From a virus: a stretch of 24,652 nucleotides of DNA. A program made the translations under genes and the position numbers. The DNA lies in the IMG/VR virus record IMGVR_UViG_3300008266_013090, positions 1 through 24,652 of that record; one strand, given 5' to 3'. A model generated the notes under the pieces. That model ran no database searches. It was not told where the DNA came from and was given only the letters and a program-made list of their open reading frames with translations. Of this stretch, positions 1 through 8,408 are shown piece after piece (positions within the stretch are counted from its first letter, which is position 1; every line of letters starts with the position of its first letter).

Positions 1-565
1 AGATGGTTTTGTAAGAGATGAAGCATTGCTTCGTAAAATTCAACAGTCAAACGAATTTTGGAACTCAGGTTATTATTGGTGGAATGGATGGTGGAATACT
101 CCAGCCTCTACTTTACGCCATCAGTTGATTGAATATATTTGGCGCAATCATTGTCCTTTAGCTGAATCTATTTATTTAGATGGCTTTGAACATTGGGTAG
201 GTGTTTATAATGCTAATGAAACTGTTTCTAATGTTGGTGGTGAGTTTTCACTTATTTCCCATTTTGATAAAGATGAAAAATTATGGAATGAAACAGGTAA
301 AGTAGTTACTCCTAAATTAGGTACTATTTTTTATCCTGATCCGTGTAATGATGAAATGGAAGGTGGTTATCTTAAAGTATGGAAAACTCATAATACTGAT
401 TTTAACGCTCCCTATGAACTTATTGAAGCGAAATACAATCGCTTAATTATATTTGACGCTAGTCAATTACATGCTGTTACTCCTGTTACTAAAGGAACAA
501 GAAAAGCAATCGCTATTAATTTATGGGATGAATCCCCAAGCGATGCTCCAAACATGCTATTCTAA
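1..565 (+). CDS. 2OG-Fe(II) oxygenase, 5'-partial
   Basis: The reading frame is open from the first bases of the window, so the N-terminus lies upstream; the TTG at 26 is not a convincing start. The protein resembles phage 2-oxoglutarate/Fe(II) dioxygenases of the prolyl-hydroxylase-like superfamily. Visible motifs are the HxD iron pair (His codon 260-262, Asp codon 266-268), a distal iron-binding His (470-472) and a likely 2OG-binding Arg (500-502) ten residues later, in a context typical of the final beta strands (AVTPVTKGTRKAIAINLW). Such enzymes hydroxylate proteins or small substrates using 2OG, O2 and Fe(II). The substrate cannot be deduced. A 36-nt gap separates it from the clamp-loader gene. 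Family assignment is good; biological role unknown. Confidence 0.8.
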   Translation, partial: DGFVRDEALLRKIQQSNEFWNSGYYWWNGWWNTPASTLRHQLIEYIWRNHCPLAESIYLDGFEHWVGVYNANETVSNVGGEFSLISHFDKDEKLWNETGKVVTPKLGTIFYPDPCNDEMEGGYLKVWKTHNTDFNAPYELIEAKYNRLIIFDASQLHAVTPVTKGTRKAIAINLWDESPSDAPNMLF

Positions 566-601
566 TTTGGTTATTTAAATAAAAGTTTGTATATTCAATG
601 T

Positions 602-1480
602 ATGAATAAACATACATTATTTGTTGAAAAATATAGACCTGATACACTTGAAGGTTATATTGGTAACGAGCAGTTTACTACTGATTTACAAAAGTGGATT
701 ACTGAAGGAAATTTACCTAATTTATTATTACATGGTTCACCAGGTACTGGTAAAACCACAGCCGCTAAACTAATTGTTAAAAACATTCAGTGCGACTTTA
801 TCTATATTAATTGTAGTGATGAAAATGGTATTGATACAATTAGAGATAATGTTAAGCAGTTTGCATCAGCAGCATCGTTCCAACCAATTAAGGTTGTTAT
901 ATTGGATGAAGCTGATTTCTTGACTATTAATGCCCAAGCAGCACTTAGAAACATTATTGAGTCGTTTAGTGGCAATACTCGTTTTATCTTTACTTGTAAT
1001 TTCGTAGAACGCATTATTGAGCCGTTACAATCACGTCTTACAATATATGAATTAAGTTCTCCCCCAATCAAACAAATGGCTAAGCATTTAGCTAGTATTT
1101 TAGATAAAGAAAGTATTGAATTTGATACTAAAGATTTATCTATTATAGTTAAAAAAACATACCCAGATATTAGACGTGCTTTAAACACAATCCAAGGTTC
1201 AATTCGTAATAAAACTTTAGTTGTGGATAGATTAGGAGAAGTAAATTATCCTCAACAAATTATAGAAGCATTAGACAAAAAAGATGCATTTGCTACTGTT
1301 AGACAAATTGTAGCAGATAATAATATAAAAGATTTTAATAATTTATATAGGATGTTATTTGAAAAATATAGTGATCCTGAAATTATTATTACCATAGCTG
1401 AATACCAATTTCAATCTGTAACAGCCCCAGATAAAGAAATTAATTTTATGGGCTGCATTGCTAAACTAACAACAATTTAA
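602..1480 (+). CDS. 44: Clamp-loader ATPase subunit, T4 gp44-like
   Basis: AAA+ ATPase of 292 residues, near the usual gp44 length (about 320). It would load the sliding clamp onto primer-template DNA with the small subunit encoded at 1718. Visible are the N-terminal VEKYRPDTL signature of RFC/gp44 proteins, Walker A GSPGTGKTT (45-53), Walker B VVILDEAD (98-105), sensor 1 TCN (131-133) and an SRL variant of the SRC arginine-finger motif (144-146). I chose ATG 602 over a TTG at 587 because homologous proteins begin a few residues before FVEKYRP. A TATTTAA sequence at 572-578 resembles the motif found upstream of several other genes here. The next gene starts one base after the stop. Confidence 0.93.
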   Translation: MNKHTLFVEKYRPDTLEGYIGNEQFTTDLQKWITEGNLPNLLLHGSPGTGKTTAAKLIVKNIQCDFIYINCSDENGIDTIRDNVKQFASAASFQPIKVVILDEADFLTINAQAALRNIIESFSGNTRFIFTCNFVERIIEPLQSRLTIYELSSPPIKQMAKHLASILDKESIEFDTKDLSIIVKKTYPDIRRALNTIQGSIRNKTLVVDRLGEVNYPQQIIEALDKKDAFATVRQIVADNNIKDFNNLYRMLFEKYSDPEIIITIAEYQFQSVTAPDKEINFMGCIAKLTTI

Positions 1481-1481
1481 A

Positions 1482-1718
1482 ATGTCACAAGAAAGAGTTC
1501 AATTAAACATTTCATTAGACAAAACCACAGCACTTATTTGTGATGGGTGTGGTAGTCAAACATTTCAAGAGGGAGTTGTATTGCGTAAAGCATCTAAATT
1601 CCTTACAGGTACAACTCAAGATGGTATTATTCCTATTCCTACTTTTTATTGTGTAAAATGTGGACACGTTAATGAGGAATTTTTACCTGCTGATTTGAGA
1701 GCACCTAAAGCTGAATAA
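1482..1718 (+). CDS. Small zinc-ribbon protein within the clamp-loader operon
   Basis: A 78-residue protein with two CxxC knuckles (C20/C23 and C57/C60, the latter in FYCVKCGHVNEEF), forming a probable structural zinc ribbon. The first 15 residues look like a beta strand region. It lies between the two clamp-loader subunit genes, starting one base after gp44's stop and sharing one base (TAATG) with the gp62-like start, so it is almost certainly co-translated with them. I recognise no specific family. The position suggests a replisome or transcription accessory role, but that is inference from context only. Confidence 0.75.
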   Translation: MSQERVQLNISLDKTTALICDGCGSQTFQEGVVLRKASKFLTGTTQDGIIPIPTFYCVKCGHVNEEFLPADLRAPKAE

Positions 1719-2179
1719 TGACAATTTTTGATTGGTTAAACGAAATTACAGGCGCAAAGCGTCCTTGGAATGGATTTACTGATGATGCTAAGGAATCATT
1801 TAATTCTTATATGATTAGTAGATTCATTTCAATGAAACGCGACTATATTGATGTAGTTAATATTGCACAGAAATATACATTACCTAAAGGTAAATTGTAT
1901 GAATTCTATTGTGCACTGCTTCCTAAAAGCAAATCATTTTTTCGTTATGTAAAATCAACCAAATCAATTAATCAGGATCAGGTAAACGCATTAGCAAAGT
2001 ACTATATGTGTAGTACACGTGAAATTATTGATGTACTTCCTCTTTTGGAGGAGCAAGAAATAGAGCGTACCTTTAATGAAACTCAAGGCTATGTTAGTGC
2101 CCAAAAAACGAAAAAACGGAAAACAAATAGCAAAACAAATGTTACAAGTGATAAAAAGAGTAGAAAGACCAAAGGATGA
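1718..2179 (+). CDS. 62: Clamp-loader small subunit, T4 gp62-like
   Basis: A 153-residue protein whose first ~110 residues match the style of cyanophage-type gp62: a start like FDWLNEIT..KRPW, then SFNSYMISRFISM and a middle KLYEFYCALLPKSK segment. gp62 has no ATPase site and completes the pentameric gp44(4):gp62(1) loader. The last ~35 residues are a Lys/Thr/Ser-rich, probably disordered tail, which may contact DNA. It starts on the TAATG overlap with the zinc-ribbon gene, and its tail overlaps the next reading frame. Assignment rests on sequence style plus adjacency to gp44; the family is very divergent, so moderate confidence. Confidence 0.75.
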   Translation: MTIFDWLNEITGAKRPWNGFTDDAKESFNSYMISRFISMKRDYIDVVNIAQKYTLPKGKLYEFYCALLPKSKSFFRYVKSTKSINQDQVNALAKYYMCSTREIIDVLPLLEEQEIERTFNETQGYVSAQKTKKRKTNSKTNVTSDKKSRKTKG

Positions 2180-2420
2180 TATTACTTGGGAGGTAATGGA
2201 AGATTTAACTGAACGTGCTAAACGAGGGTTAAATAAATACGATACTACCTTAGCCGAGAATAATCATCAAAACATGCTTCAACATGCCTATGAAGAAGCA
2301 CTTGATTTAGCTCAATACCTAAAAAAAGAAATTACTACATTAAATACAATTCAAGATTTAGTTAAACAATATCCAAACGATGCTGAATTGGGACGTGAGA
2401 TAAGAAAAATATATGGCTAA
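2139..2420 (+). CDS. MazG-like all-alpha nucleotide pyrophosphohydrolase-type protein
   Basis: Small all-helical protein (93 residues from ATG 2139) with the pattern WEVMEDLTERAKRGLNKY followed by NMLQHAYEEALDLAQYLKK. The EExxD-like metal-binding helix (E-E-A-L-D) is typical of phage dATP/dGTP pyrophosphohydrolase or MazG-like proteins, which would hydrolyse (d)NTPs to monophosphates. The start is uncertain: the frame is open from 2076, ATG 2139 and GTG 2148 retain the VERPKDDITW segment, and ATG 2196 is preceded by a GGGAGG stretch but would cut into that segment. Any start before 2180 overlaps the basic tail of the gp62-like gene. Its end overlaps the nuclease start by 8 nt. Confidence 0.65.
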   Translation: MLQVIKRVERPKDDITWEVMEDLTERAKRGLNKYDTTLAENNHQNMLQHAYEEALDLAQYLKKEITTLNTIQDLVKQYPNDAELGREIRKIYG

Positions 2421-3375
2421 GAAAAAACTAACTGATATTGAGAAATTAATTAAGGAAACTAAGTTACCTGAATTAAATTATGGAACACAAAATAGTGTAT
2501 CATACTCTCAGTATTCCGTATACAGAAGATGTCCCCATCAATGGTATTTACAATATATTAAGAATTTAGCCCCTTATCAAGCATCAATTCATACTGTATT
2601 TGGAACAGCAATGCATGAAACACTCCAGCATTATTTTGAAATAATGTATAATCAAAGCGGTGCCGCTGCTGATAGAGTTGAAATAGTAGAATACTTTAAA
2701 GAGCGTTTTAGAACTATATATAAAGAAGAATATAACAAAGTTAAAACACATTTTTCATCTCCTGAAGAAATGAAGGAATTTTATGAAGATGGAGTTACAA
2801 TTATTGATTGGTTTAAGAAAAACAGAAATAAGTATTTTTCATCACGTAATATGAGGTTATTAGGTATTGAGATGCCTCTAATGGTTGGTCTAACTAAAAA
2901 TATATACTTGAAAGGTTATATTGATTTAGTTTTATATGATGAAACTTTAGATAAAGTAATCATTTATGATATCAAAACATCTCGTAGTGGATGGAATGAT
3001 AAAAAGAAAAAAGACGAATCAGTAATATCTCAAATACTATTGTATAAAGAATTTTTTGCTAAACAATATAAGTTGGATGTTGATAAGATTGATGTTCAAT
3101 ATTTTATTGTTAAACGTAAAGTATGGGAAAACGAGGATTATGTTATTCCTAGAATTCAAATTTGGGCCCCTGCTAGTGGTAAAATTAAACGTAAACAAAT
3201 AATGACTCACTTTGAAGAATTTTTAAGTGAAGCATTCCATGAAGATGGAGTTTATAGGACTCATGAGCAAATGAAAAATGTAAGTAAAGATAATTGCACA
3301 TGGTGTCCGTTTAATAATAAACCAGATTTGTGTGATAAAAATATTCCTCAAAAGAAATTTTTTGAAGTAGCATAG
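2413..3375 (+). CDS. PD-(D/E)XK nuclease, RecB/Cas4-like, probable Fe-S cluster
   Basis: A 320-residue PDDEXK_1-type nuclease. An N-terminal SYSQYSVYRRCPHQWYLQY signature is followed by H68 in FGTAMHETL, D171 in LKGYIDLV, the D186-x-K188 pair in IIYDIKTS, and a QxxxY motif (Q207/Y211), the usual order of active-site elements in RecB-family nucleases. One Cys (C40) precedes the nuclease core and three follow it (C295, C298, C307), the arrangement used by Cas4 and AddB nucleases to bind a 4Fe-4S cluster. The gene overlaps its upstream neighbour by 8 nt in the replication block, suggesting a role in recombination or end processing. No helicase domain is fused. Confidence 0.88.
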   Translation: MAKKKLTDIEKLIKETKLPELNYGTQNSVSYSQYSVYRRCPHQWYLQYIKNLAPYQASIHTVFGTAMHETLQHYFEIMYNQSGAAADRVEIVEYFKERFRTIYKEEYNKVKTHFSSPEEMKEFYEDGVTIIDWFKKNRNKYFSSRNMRLLGIEMPLMVGLTKNIYLKGYIDLVLYDETLDKVIIYDIKTSRSGWNDKKKKDESVISQILLYKEFFAKQYKLDVDKIDVQYFIVKRKVWENEDYVIPRIQIWAPASGKIKRKQIMTHFEEFLSEAFHEDGVYRTHEQMKNVSKDNCTWCPFNNKPDLCDKNIPQKKFFEVA

Positions 3376-3413
3376 TTTTCGTATTGATGTATATATTTAT
3401 ATCAAAATCGGCT

Positions 3414-3626
3414 ATGGAAAAAAATAAGTTACAGCTTACAAGTGTTAAAGTACATGGGCACTTGTTCGACGAATTTAAAGTTATGTGTGTACGCACTAAA
3501 TTCTCACTTCAAAAATTAACAGACAGAGCAATGCATTTGTATCTTACAGACGAAGAATTTAGAAAGCAAGTACATAATCATAATAATTTAGGCCTAGAAA
3601 AAAAGGCTACCACTATTAGTGAATAA
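3414..3626 (+). CDS. Ribbon-helix-helix-like small DNA-binding protein
   Basis: A 70-residue protein with the length and pattern of an Arc/ParG-type ribbon-helix-helix: a short strand (LTSVKVHGHL) then two helices (FDEFKVMCVRTKF and SLQKLTDRAMHLYL). Such proteins bind DNA as dimers and often act as repressors. I used ATG 3414 rather than the upstream frame extension because a TATTTAT motif lies at 3394-3400 in what would otherwise be coding sequence. It stands alone between the nuclease and the glycan cluster, with short non-coding gaps on both sides. The call rests on pattern alone. Confidence 0.6.
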   Translation: MEKNKLQLTSVKVHGHLFDEFKVMCVRTKFSLQKLTDRAMHLYLTDEEFRKQVHNHNNLGLEKKATTISE

Positions 3627-3652
3627 TTAAAAAAACAACTAAAATTAGGTTA

Positions 3653-5089
3653 ATGAAAGAAGGTTACATTCCCCAAGAACAAAGGAAAAAGATCTTATTT
3701 CTTTGCGATGATATCAGAATGCACTCTGGTATTGCTACAATGGCAAGAGAAATTGTAATTGGAACATCTCACAGATATCAGTGGTTTAATGTTGGTGCTG
3801 CTATCAAACACCCAGAACAAGGTAAAATTATTGATGTAGCAGAAGACACAAACAATCATGCAGGTATAACAGATTCATGGGTAAAAATACTCCCTATTGA
3901 TGGATATGGTACTCCTGATTTAATTAGAGATCTAATCAAACATGAAAAACCAGATGCTATATTTTTCTTTACAGATCCAAGATATTGGATTTGGTTGTTT
4001 CAAGTTGAAAATGAATTTAGAAAAAAATTACCATTTATTTACTTGAATATTTGGGATGACTTACCTGCTCCACTCTACAATGAGCCCTACTATGAGTCAT
4101 GTGATGCTTTATTAGCAATTAGTAAGCAAACAGAAAATATTAATAAATTAGTATTAGGTGATAAAGCAAAAGATAAAGTTATTGCTTATGTACCTCATGG
4201 TATTAATGAAAAAATATTTTTCCCCGTTAATATAAATCATAGTGAACACTCTAAGTTACAAGAAATTAAAAAAGTACTTTTTGGAGATAAAGAGTATGAG
4301 TATGTTATTTTTTATAACGCTCGTAATATTAGAAGAAAGTGTGTATCTGATTTAATTGTAGCTTATCAAACATTTATAGATGGACTTACAGATGAACAAG
4401 CTAGTAAATGTGCTTTAGTACTACATACTCAACCTGTTGATGAACATGGTACTGATTTAATTGCTGTTAAAGATTTGATATGTAATGAAAAAGCAAACAT
4501 ATTTTTCTCTAATAACAGAATATCATCTCAAGAACTTAATTTAATATATAATTTAGCAGATGTATGTGTTTTACCATCATCTAATGAAGGATGGGGATTA
4601 AGTATTACTGAAGCAATGATGGCTGGTAAAATGATTATTGCTAATGTAACTGGTGGGATGCAAGATCAAATGCGTTTTGAAGATGAAAATGGTGAATGGA
4701 TTAAATTTGATAAAAATTTCTGTTCAAATCATTTTGGAACATATAAAAAATGTGGTGAGTGGGCTATACCAGTATTTCCAAGTAATAGTTCACTTGTTGG
4801 TTCTCCTCCGACCCCCTATATTTGGGATGATAGATTAGATTTCAGAGACTTAGCTAAAGCACTTAAAGAATGTTTTGATTTAGGTAAAGAGGAAAGATCA
4901 AAACGTGGAATGTCAGGACATAATTGGGCTGTAAGTGATGAATCAATGATGTCAGCAAGATGGATGTGTAAAAATGTTATTAAATATATTGACCAAACAC
5001 TTGAAAATTGGAAACCAAGAAAATCATTTGAATTAATCAAAATAGAAAAATATCCAAAGAAAAAATTACGTCACAAATTAGTATATTAA
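3653..5089 (+). CDS. GT4-like (GT-B fold) glycosyltransferase
   Basis: A 478-residue glycosyltransferase of the GT-B fold, GT4-like. The N-terminal Rossmann half starts with KKILFLCDDIRMHSGIATMA, the glycine/serine-rich acceptor-side loop. The C-terminal half carries the E-x7-E nucleotide-sugar motif EGWGLSITE (E312 and E320), followed by AMMAGK. Such enzymes transfer a sugar from an NDP-sugar to a growing glycan. It opens the glycan cluster, with an A-rich leader (3627-3652) and 3 nt between its stop and the next gene. Donor and acceptor are not predictable. The C-terminal ~40 residues are basic and could associate with membrane or partner proteins. Confidence 0.88.
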   Translation: MKEGYIPQEQRKKILFLCDDIRMHSGIATMAREIVIGTSHRYQWFNVGAAIKHPEQGKIIDVAEDTNNHAGITDSWVKILPIDGYGTPDLIRDLIKHEKPDAIFFFTDPRYWIWLFQVENEFRKKLPFIYLNIWDDLPAPLYNEPYYESCDALLAISKQTENINKLVLGDKAKDKVIAYVPHGINEKIFFPVNINHSEHSKLQEIKKVLFGDKEYEYVIFYNARNIRRKCVSDLIVAYQTFIDGLTDEQASKCALVLHTQPVDEHGTDLIAVKDLICNEKANIFFSNNRISSQELNLIYNLADVCVLPSSNEGWGLSITEAMMAGKMIIANVTGGMQDQMRFEDENGEWIKFDKNFCSNHFGTYKKCGEWAIPVFPSNSSLVGSPPTPYIWDDRLDFRDLAKALKECFDLGKEERSKRGMSGHNWAVSDESMMSARWMCKNVIKYIDQTLENWKPRKSFELIKIEKYPKKKLRHKLVY

Positions 5090-5092
5090 GTT

Positions 5093-6385
5093 ATGTCAAA
5101 ACCATTAGTTGTAGTTAGTTGCCCCATTGATACATTCAGTGGATACGGAGCACGTTCAAGAGATATAGTTAAAGCATTATTTAAAATAGGCAAATATGAT
5201 GTCAAAGTATTACCTCAAAGATGGGGAAGTACTCCATATGGTGCTTTAGATGAAAATGATCCTGAAGAAAAACAAATATTAGATAATTATTATCCTACTC
5301 CTCAATTACAATCCCAACCAGATGTTTGGATACAAATTACAGTACCAAATGAATTTCAACCATTAGGGAAATACAATATTGGTATTACTGCTGGTATTGA
5401 AACTACATTATGTAATCCTACCTGGTTAGAAGGTGTTAATAGAATGAATTTAACACTAGTGTCATCTAATCATGCCAAAAAGGTATTTGAAGAATCTAAA
5501 TTTGAAAAAAGAAATAAACAAACAAATGCTTTAGAAGGTAAACTAGAATTAGAAAAACCTATTCAGGTATTGTTTGAGGGAGCAGATTTAAATAAGTATT
5601 TCCCCATTGAAGATAACGATTTGCCAGATGATGAATTAGTTCTCGAATTAGATGAAATAAAAGAAGATTTTAATTTTCTATTTGTTGGACATTGGTTACC
5701 TGGTGGGTTTGGAGAAGATAGAAAAAATGTAGGATTAATGATTAGAGTATTTTTGGAAACTTTCAAAAATAAAAAAGATGCTCCTGGATTAATATTAAAA
5801 GCAAATCATGGTCCTTGTTCTGTAATGGATAGAGAAGAGGTATTGAAAAAAATAGATGCTATTAGAGAGCAAGTTAAAGCAAACACTTTACCTAACATTT
5901 ACTTACTACATGGTGAGCTAGAGGATGAACAAATGAATTATTTATATAACCATCCTAAAGTAAAAGCAATGATTTCATTTACTAAAGGTGAAGGATTTGG
6001 TCGCCCATTACTTGAATTTACATTAACTAAAAAACCATTGTTAGCATCTGGATGGTCTGGTCATTTAGATTTCTTAGATATTGAATTTGCTAATTTAATT
6101 CCTGGTGAAGTTAGACAGGTAGAAAAAAGTGCTGTTAATGATTTTATTTTAGAACAATCAGGATGGTTTAATATTGATCAAGGACATGCTTCTAAATCAA
6201 TGGAAGATATGTTTAAAAATTATAAAAACTATCTTGATAAAGCTAAGCAATTAGCCTTTAGAAATAAAAATAATTTTTCATTAGAAAAAATGACTGATAA
6301 ATTAGAAACAATATTTGAAGCATTTGTTCCTAAAAAAGTCGAATTAATATTACCTAAAATAGATAAAATTGAATTACCAAAATAA
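5093..6385 (+). CDS. Second GT-B type glycosyltransferase
   Basis: A 430-residue GT-B glycosyltransferase. The N-terminus (PLVVVSCPIDTFSGYGARSR) carries the SGYG loop expected near the acceptor site. The C-terminal domain holds FLFVGHWLPGGFGEDRKN, a typical start of the donor domain, and the E-x7-E motif EGFGRPLLE (E300, E308) followed by GWSGHLDFL. It differs clearly from the preceding GT4 enzyme, so it is not a simple duplicate. The two genes are separated by 3 nt. After its stop there is a 54-nt gap containing a weak inverted repeat (AGGTGGA / TTCACCT, around 6389-6408). Confidence 0.85.
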   Translation: MSKPLVVVSCPIDTFSGYGARSRDIVKALFKIGKYDVKVLPQRWGSTPYGALDENDPEEKQILDNYYPTPQLQSQPDVWIQITVPNEFQPLGKYNIGITAGIETTLCNPTWLEGVNRMNLTLVSSNHAKKVFEESKFEKRNKQTNALEGKLELEKPIQVLFEGADLNKYFPIEDNDLPDDELVLELDEIKEDFNFLFVGHWLPGGFGEDRKNVGLMIRVFLETFKNKKDAPGLILKANHGPCSVMDREEVLKKIDAIREQVKANTLPNIYLLHGELEDEQMNYLYNHPKVKAMISFTKGEGFGRPLLEFTLTKKPLLASGWSGHLDFLDIEFANLIPGEVRQVEKSAVNDFILEQSGWFNIDQGHASKSMEDMFKNYKNYLDKAKQLAFRNKNNFSLEKMTDKLETIFEAFVPKKVELILPKIDKIELPK

Positions 6386-6439
6386 TACAGGTGGAGTAGT
6401 ATTCACCTATTCAAATAACACTTATAACGTAAATATTGT

Positions 6440-6901
6440 ATGGAAGACAATTTAGTAATATGTCCTAAATGTGGTAGCGATGCTTGCTACAAAACACCCA
6501 TAAACGAATTTCATTCAAATTATGCTTGTTTTGGATGTGGTTTTCAAACTTCAGATTTAATTAGACAAGGTGAATTTAATTTTGAAGAATATGACCAATC
6601 ATTACCTTATCTTTATGTTGATATAAAACATACTGATAATGAAGGTCGCGTTTGGTATCCTCAATCAGTTAATATTGAAAACCAAGGTACAGTTTTTGCT
6701 TATGGTAAAAACAAAGATGAATGGAAATGGGCAGCAGTAGTAATGACTGAAGTTAAAGAAGAAGAAAAACATAAATTTAAAAAACCAGGCACAGACGAGT
6801 ATTATACTCATAAAACAGATATGAAATCACTTAAACTATTTGAACGAAACAATTTTATGGATGCCCTTGAATTTATTGGGGTATTCAACAATCAAAATTA
6901 A
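6440..6901 (+). CDS. Zinc-ribbon phage protein of unknown function
   Basis: A 153-residue protein with an N-terminal zinc ribbon (CPKC at 8-11, then C30 and C33 in ACFGCGFQTSDL; C16 is an extra Cys). The rest is a beta-rich domain with several Trp and Tyr residues (RVWYPQSV, EWKWAAVVM) and an acidic/basic linker. It resembles conserved unknown proteins of T4-like marine phages, but I cannot name a family. It lies between glycosyltransferase genes, and the following gene begins 5 nt after its stop. Its role could be structural or nucleic-acid related; nothing links it directly to glycans. Confidence 0.7.
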   Translation: MEDNLVICPKCGSDACYKTPINEFHSNYACFGCGFQTSDLIRQGEFNFEEYDQSLPYLYVDIKHTDNEGRVWYPQSVNIENQGTVFAYGKNKDEWKWAAVVMTEVKEEEKHKFKKPGTDEYYTHKTDMKSLKLFERNNFMDALEFIGVFNNQN

Positions 6902-6905
6902 CATT

Positions 6906-7538
6906 ATGGCTAGCATTTCATTTGCTATTACAGCATGTAACGAACACGTAGAGTTAAAACGCCTATTAGATCAAATTGTATCTATAATTAAACCTGAAGA
7001 CGAAATAATGGTTCAGTTAGATACAAATGCTACAGATGAAGTAAAAAAATTAATAGATTCTTATAACGTTGGAACACCATATGAATTTCATAGAATATAT
7101 TTTGGGTTAAATGGTGATTTTGCTTCATTTAAAAACAATCTTAAGAAACATTGTACACGTGATTGGATTTTCTTTATTGATGCTGATGAAACCTTAAATT
7201 ATTATTTCGCTAAGAATATTCATGAGTTTTTGGAATTAAACAAAAATATAGTTGATGTAATATCAATTCCAAGAGTTAATAAAGTAAATGGTTTAACTGA
7301 AGAACACATTTACAAATGGAGATGGTTTGTTGATGATAGAGGATGGGTTAATTGGCCTGATTATCAAACACGTATATGTGCCAATAAAAAAGATATTTGG
7401 TGGGTTAATAAAGTACATGAGCGCTTAAATGGATTTAAAACATCAGCTCAACTTCCAGCACTAGAAGAATGGTCTTTAACTCACATCAAGGATATTAATC
7501 GTCAAGAAAAACAGAATAAGTTTTATGAAAATCTATAG
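6906..7538 (+). CDS. GT2-like (GT-A fold) glycosyltransferase
   Basis: A 210-residue GT-A glycosyltransferase. It starts with ISFAITACNEHVELKRLL, the usual GT2 nucleotide-binding start, and has the metal-binding DxD as DADE (D92/D94) after DWIFFI. A later WWVNKVHERL segment resembles the conserved C-terminal part of WaaE/KdtX-type GT2 enzymes, which add sugars to LPS core. The true start is ATG 6906; an upstream in-frame extension overlaps the zinc-ribbon gene and lacks domain content. The 3' end overlaps the GT10-like gene by 14 nt. The donor is unknown. Confidence 0.82.
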   Translation: MASISFAITACNEHVELKRLLDQIVSIIKPEDEIMVQLDTNATDEVKKLIDSYNVGTPYEFHRIYFGLNGDFASFKNNLKKHCTRDWIFFIDADETLNYYFAKNIHEFLELNKNIVDVISIPRVNKVNGLTEEHIYKWRWFVDDRGWVNWPDYQTRICANKKDIWWVNKVHERLNGFKTSAQLPALEEWSLTHIKDINRQEKQNKFYENL

Positions 7539-8406
7539 TAGTTATTTACCTATAGAACGTTATGAACGTGAAATTAGTTCTATCGAACGTTTTAAGGATA
7601 AACCCATTACAATATTTAATGATTTTATTCCTCGTGAAACTGGTCATCTTAGTGAAATTAATTTACTTATACTAAATGAACCTAATGAGTTATTTGGGTT
7701 ACATACTTTTGCTAAAAATAACTACCAAGCATTTTCTGCTATAATGAGTTGGGATGAAGAAATGTTAGGTGACTTACCTAATTATGTTTTATTCCCTCAT
7801 GGTGAAACTAATCTAGATATTGAATATATAAATACTTTTGAAACTAATCCTGAACGTGAGTTTGGAGTTACTTTTTTGAGTGGCATCCTTGAAATGTTAG
7901 AAGGACATAAGTTACGTCAGCGCATATTAGCTAAAGGAAATGAAATAAAAATATCTAATAATTGGTGGAAAACACTTGATGATTTTGATCATGAAAAAGG
8001 ACAACGCCCTGGATATTTTGAAACTAAAATAGGTCCAAATGGTAATCCAATTGAGGGTGATGGTAAAAAACAAGTATGGAATACCAATAAAATGTTCCAT
8101 GTTGCTGTAGAAAACTCAAAACATAAACATTATTATACAGATAAAATATTAGATTGTTTTGGAACTAAGACATTACCAATTTATTGGGGTGCTCCAAATA
8201 TGAGTGATTGGTATGATGAACGTGGTGTTATCTATTTTAATGATGAAAATGAGTTAGTAGAAATTATTAATAAACTTACTCCTGATGACTATTATAGTAG
8301 ATTGCCTTATATAGAAACCAACTATAACTTAGTTAAAGAGCAAGGATTCTTTTTTAAACGAGTAGAAAATTATTTGGATAAGTTAATTTTCTATAATAAA
8401 TTGTAA
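7525..8406 (+). CDS. GT10 alpha-1,3-fucosyltransferase-like enzyme
   Basis: A 293-residue protein whose C-terminal half carries the GT10 donor-site signature: FHVAVENS (E196, N197, S198), then a Y-x-D-K element (YYTDKILDCF), then LPIYWGAPN (P218 to N225). This corresponds to the ENS...YxTEK...PIYxGxPN pattern of alpha-1,3/1,4-fucosyltransferases that use GDP-fucose. The N-terminal half (acceptor side) is divergent. A GDP-fucose-synthase-like reductase is encoded 3.3 kb downstream in the same array, which supports fucose as donor. It overlaps the upstream GT2 gene by 14 nt. Confidence 0.85.
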   Translation: MKIYSSYLPIERYEREISSIERFKDKPITIFNDFIPRETGHLSEINLLILNEPNELFGLHTFAKNNYQAFSAIMSWDEEMLGDLPNYVLFPHGETNLDIEYINTFETNPEREFGVTFLSGILEMLEGHKLRQRILAKGNEIKISNNWWKTLDDFDHEKGQRPGYFETKIGPNGNPIEGDGKKQVWNTNKMFHVAVENSKHKHYYTDKILDCFGTKTLPIYWGAPNMSDWYDERGVIYFNDENELVEIINKLTPDDYYSRLPYIETNYNLVKEQGFFFKRVENYLDKLIFYNKL

Positions 8407-8408
8407 AC

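Noticed and set aside
802-1188. 128-residue open frame on the - strand
   Set aside because: It lies wholly inside the clamp-loader gene, has no domain or leader, and antisense openness is expected from AT-rich codon use.
2076-2179. Programmed frameshift from the gp62-like gene into the next frame
   Set aside because: A-rich runs exist, but the next frame is +1 and no slippery heptamer with a downstream structure is evident; a simple overlapping start explains it.
6386-6439. Inverted repeat AGGTGGA/TTCACCT as terminator
   Set aside because: The stem is short with no T-run, and the downstream gene continues the same operon, so it is noted only as a weak hairpin.
7827-7834. Exact T4 late promoter TATAAATA on the + strand
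   Set aside because: It lies inside the GT10-like gene with no start codon at a sensible distance; most likely chance in AT-rich coding DNA.
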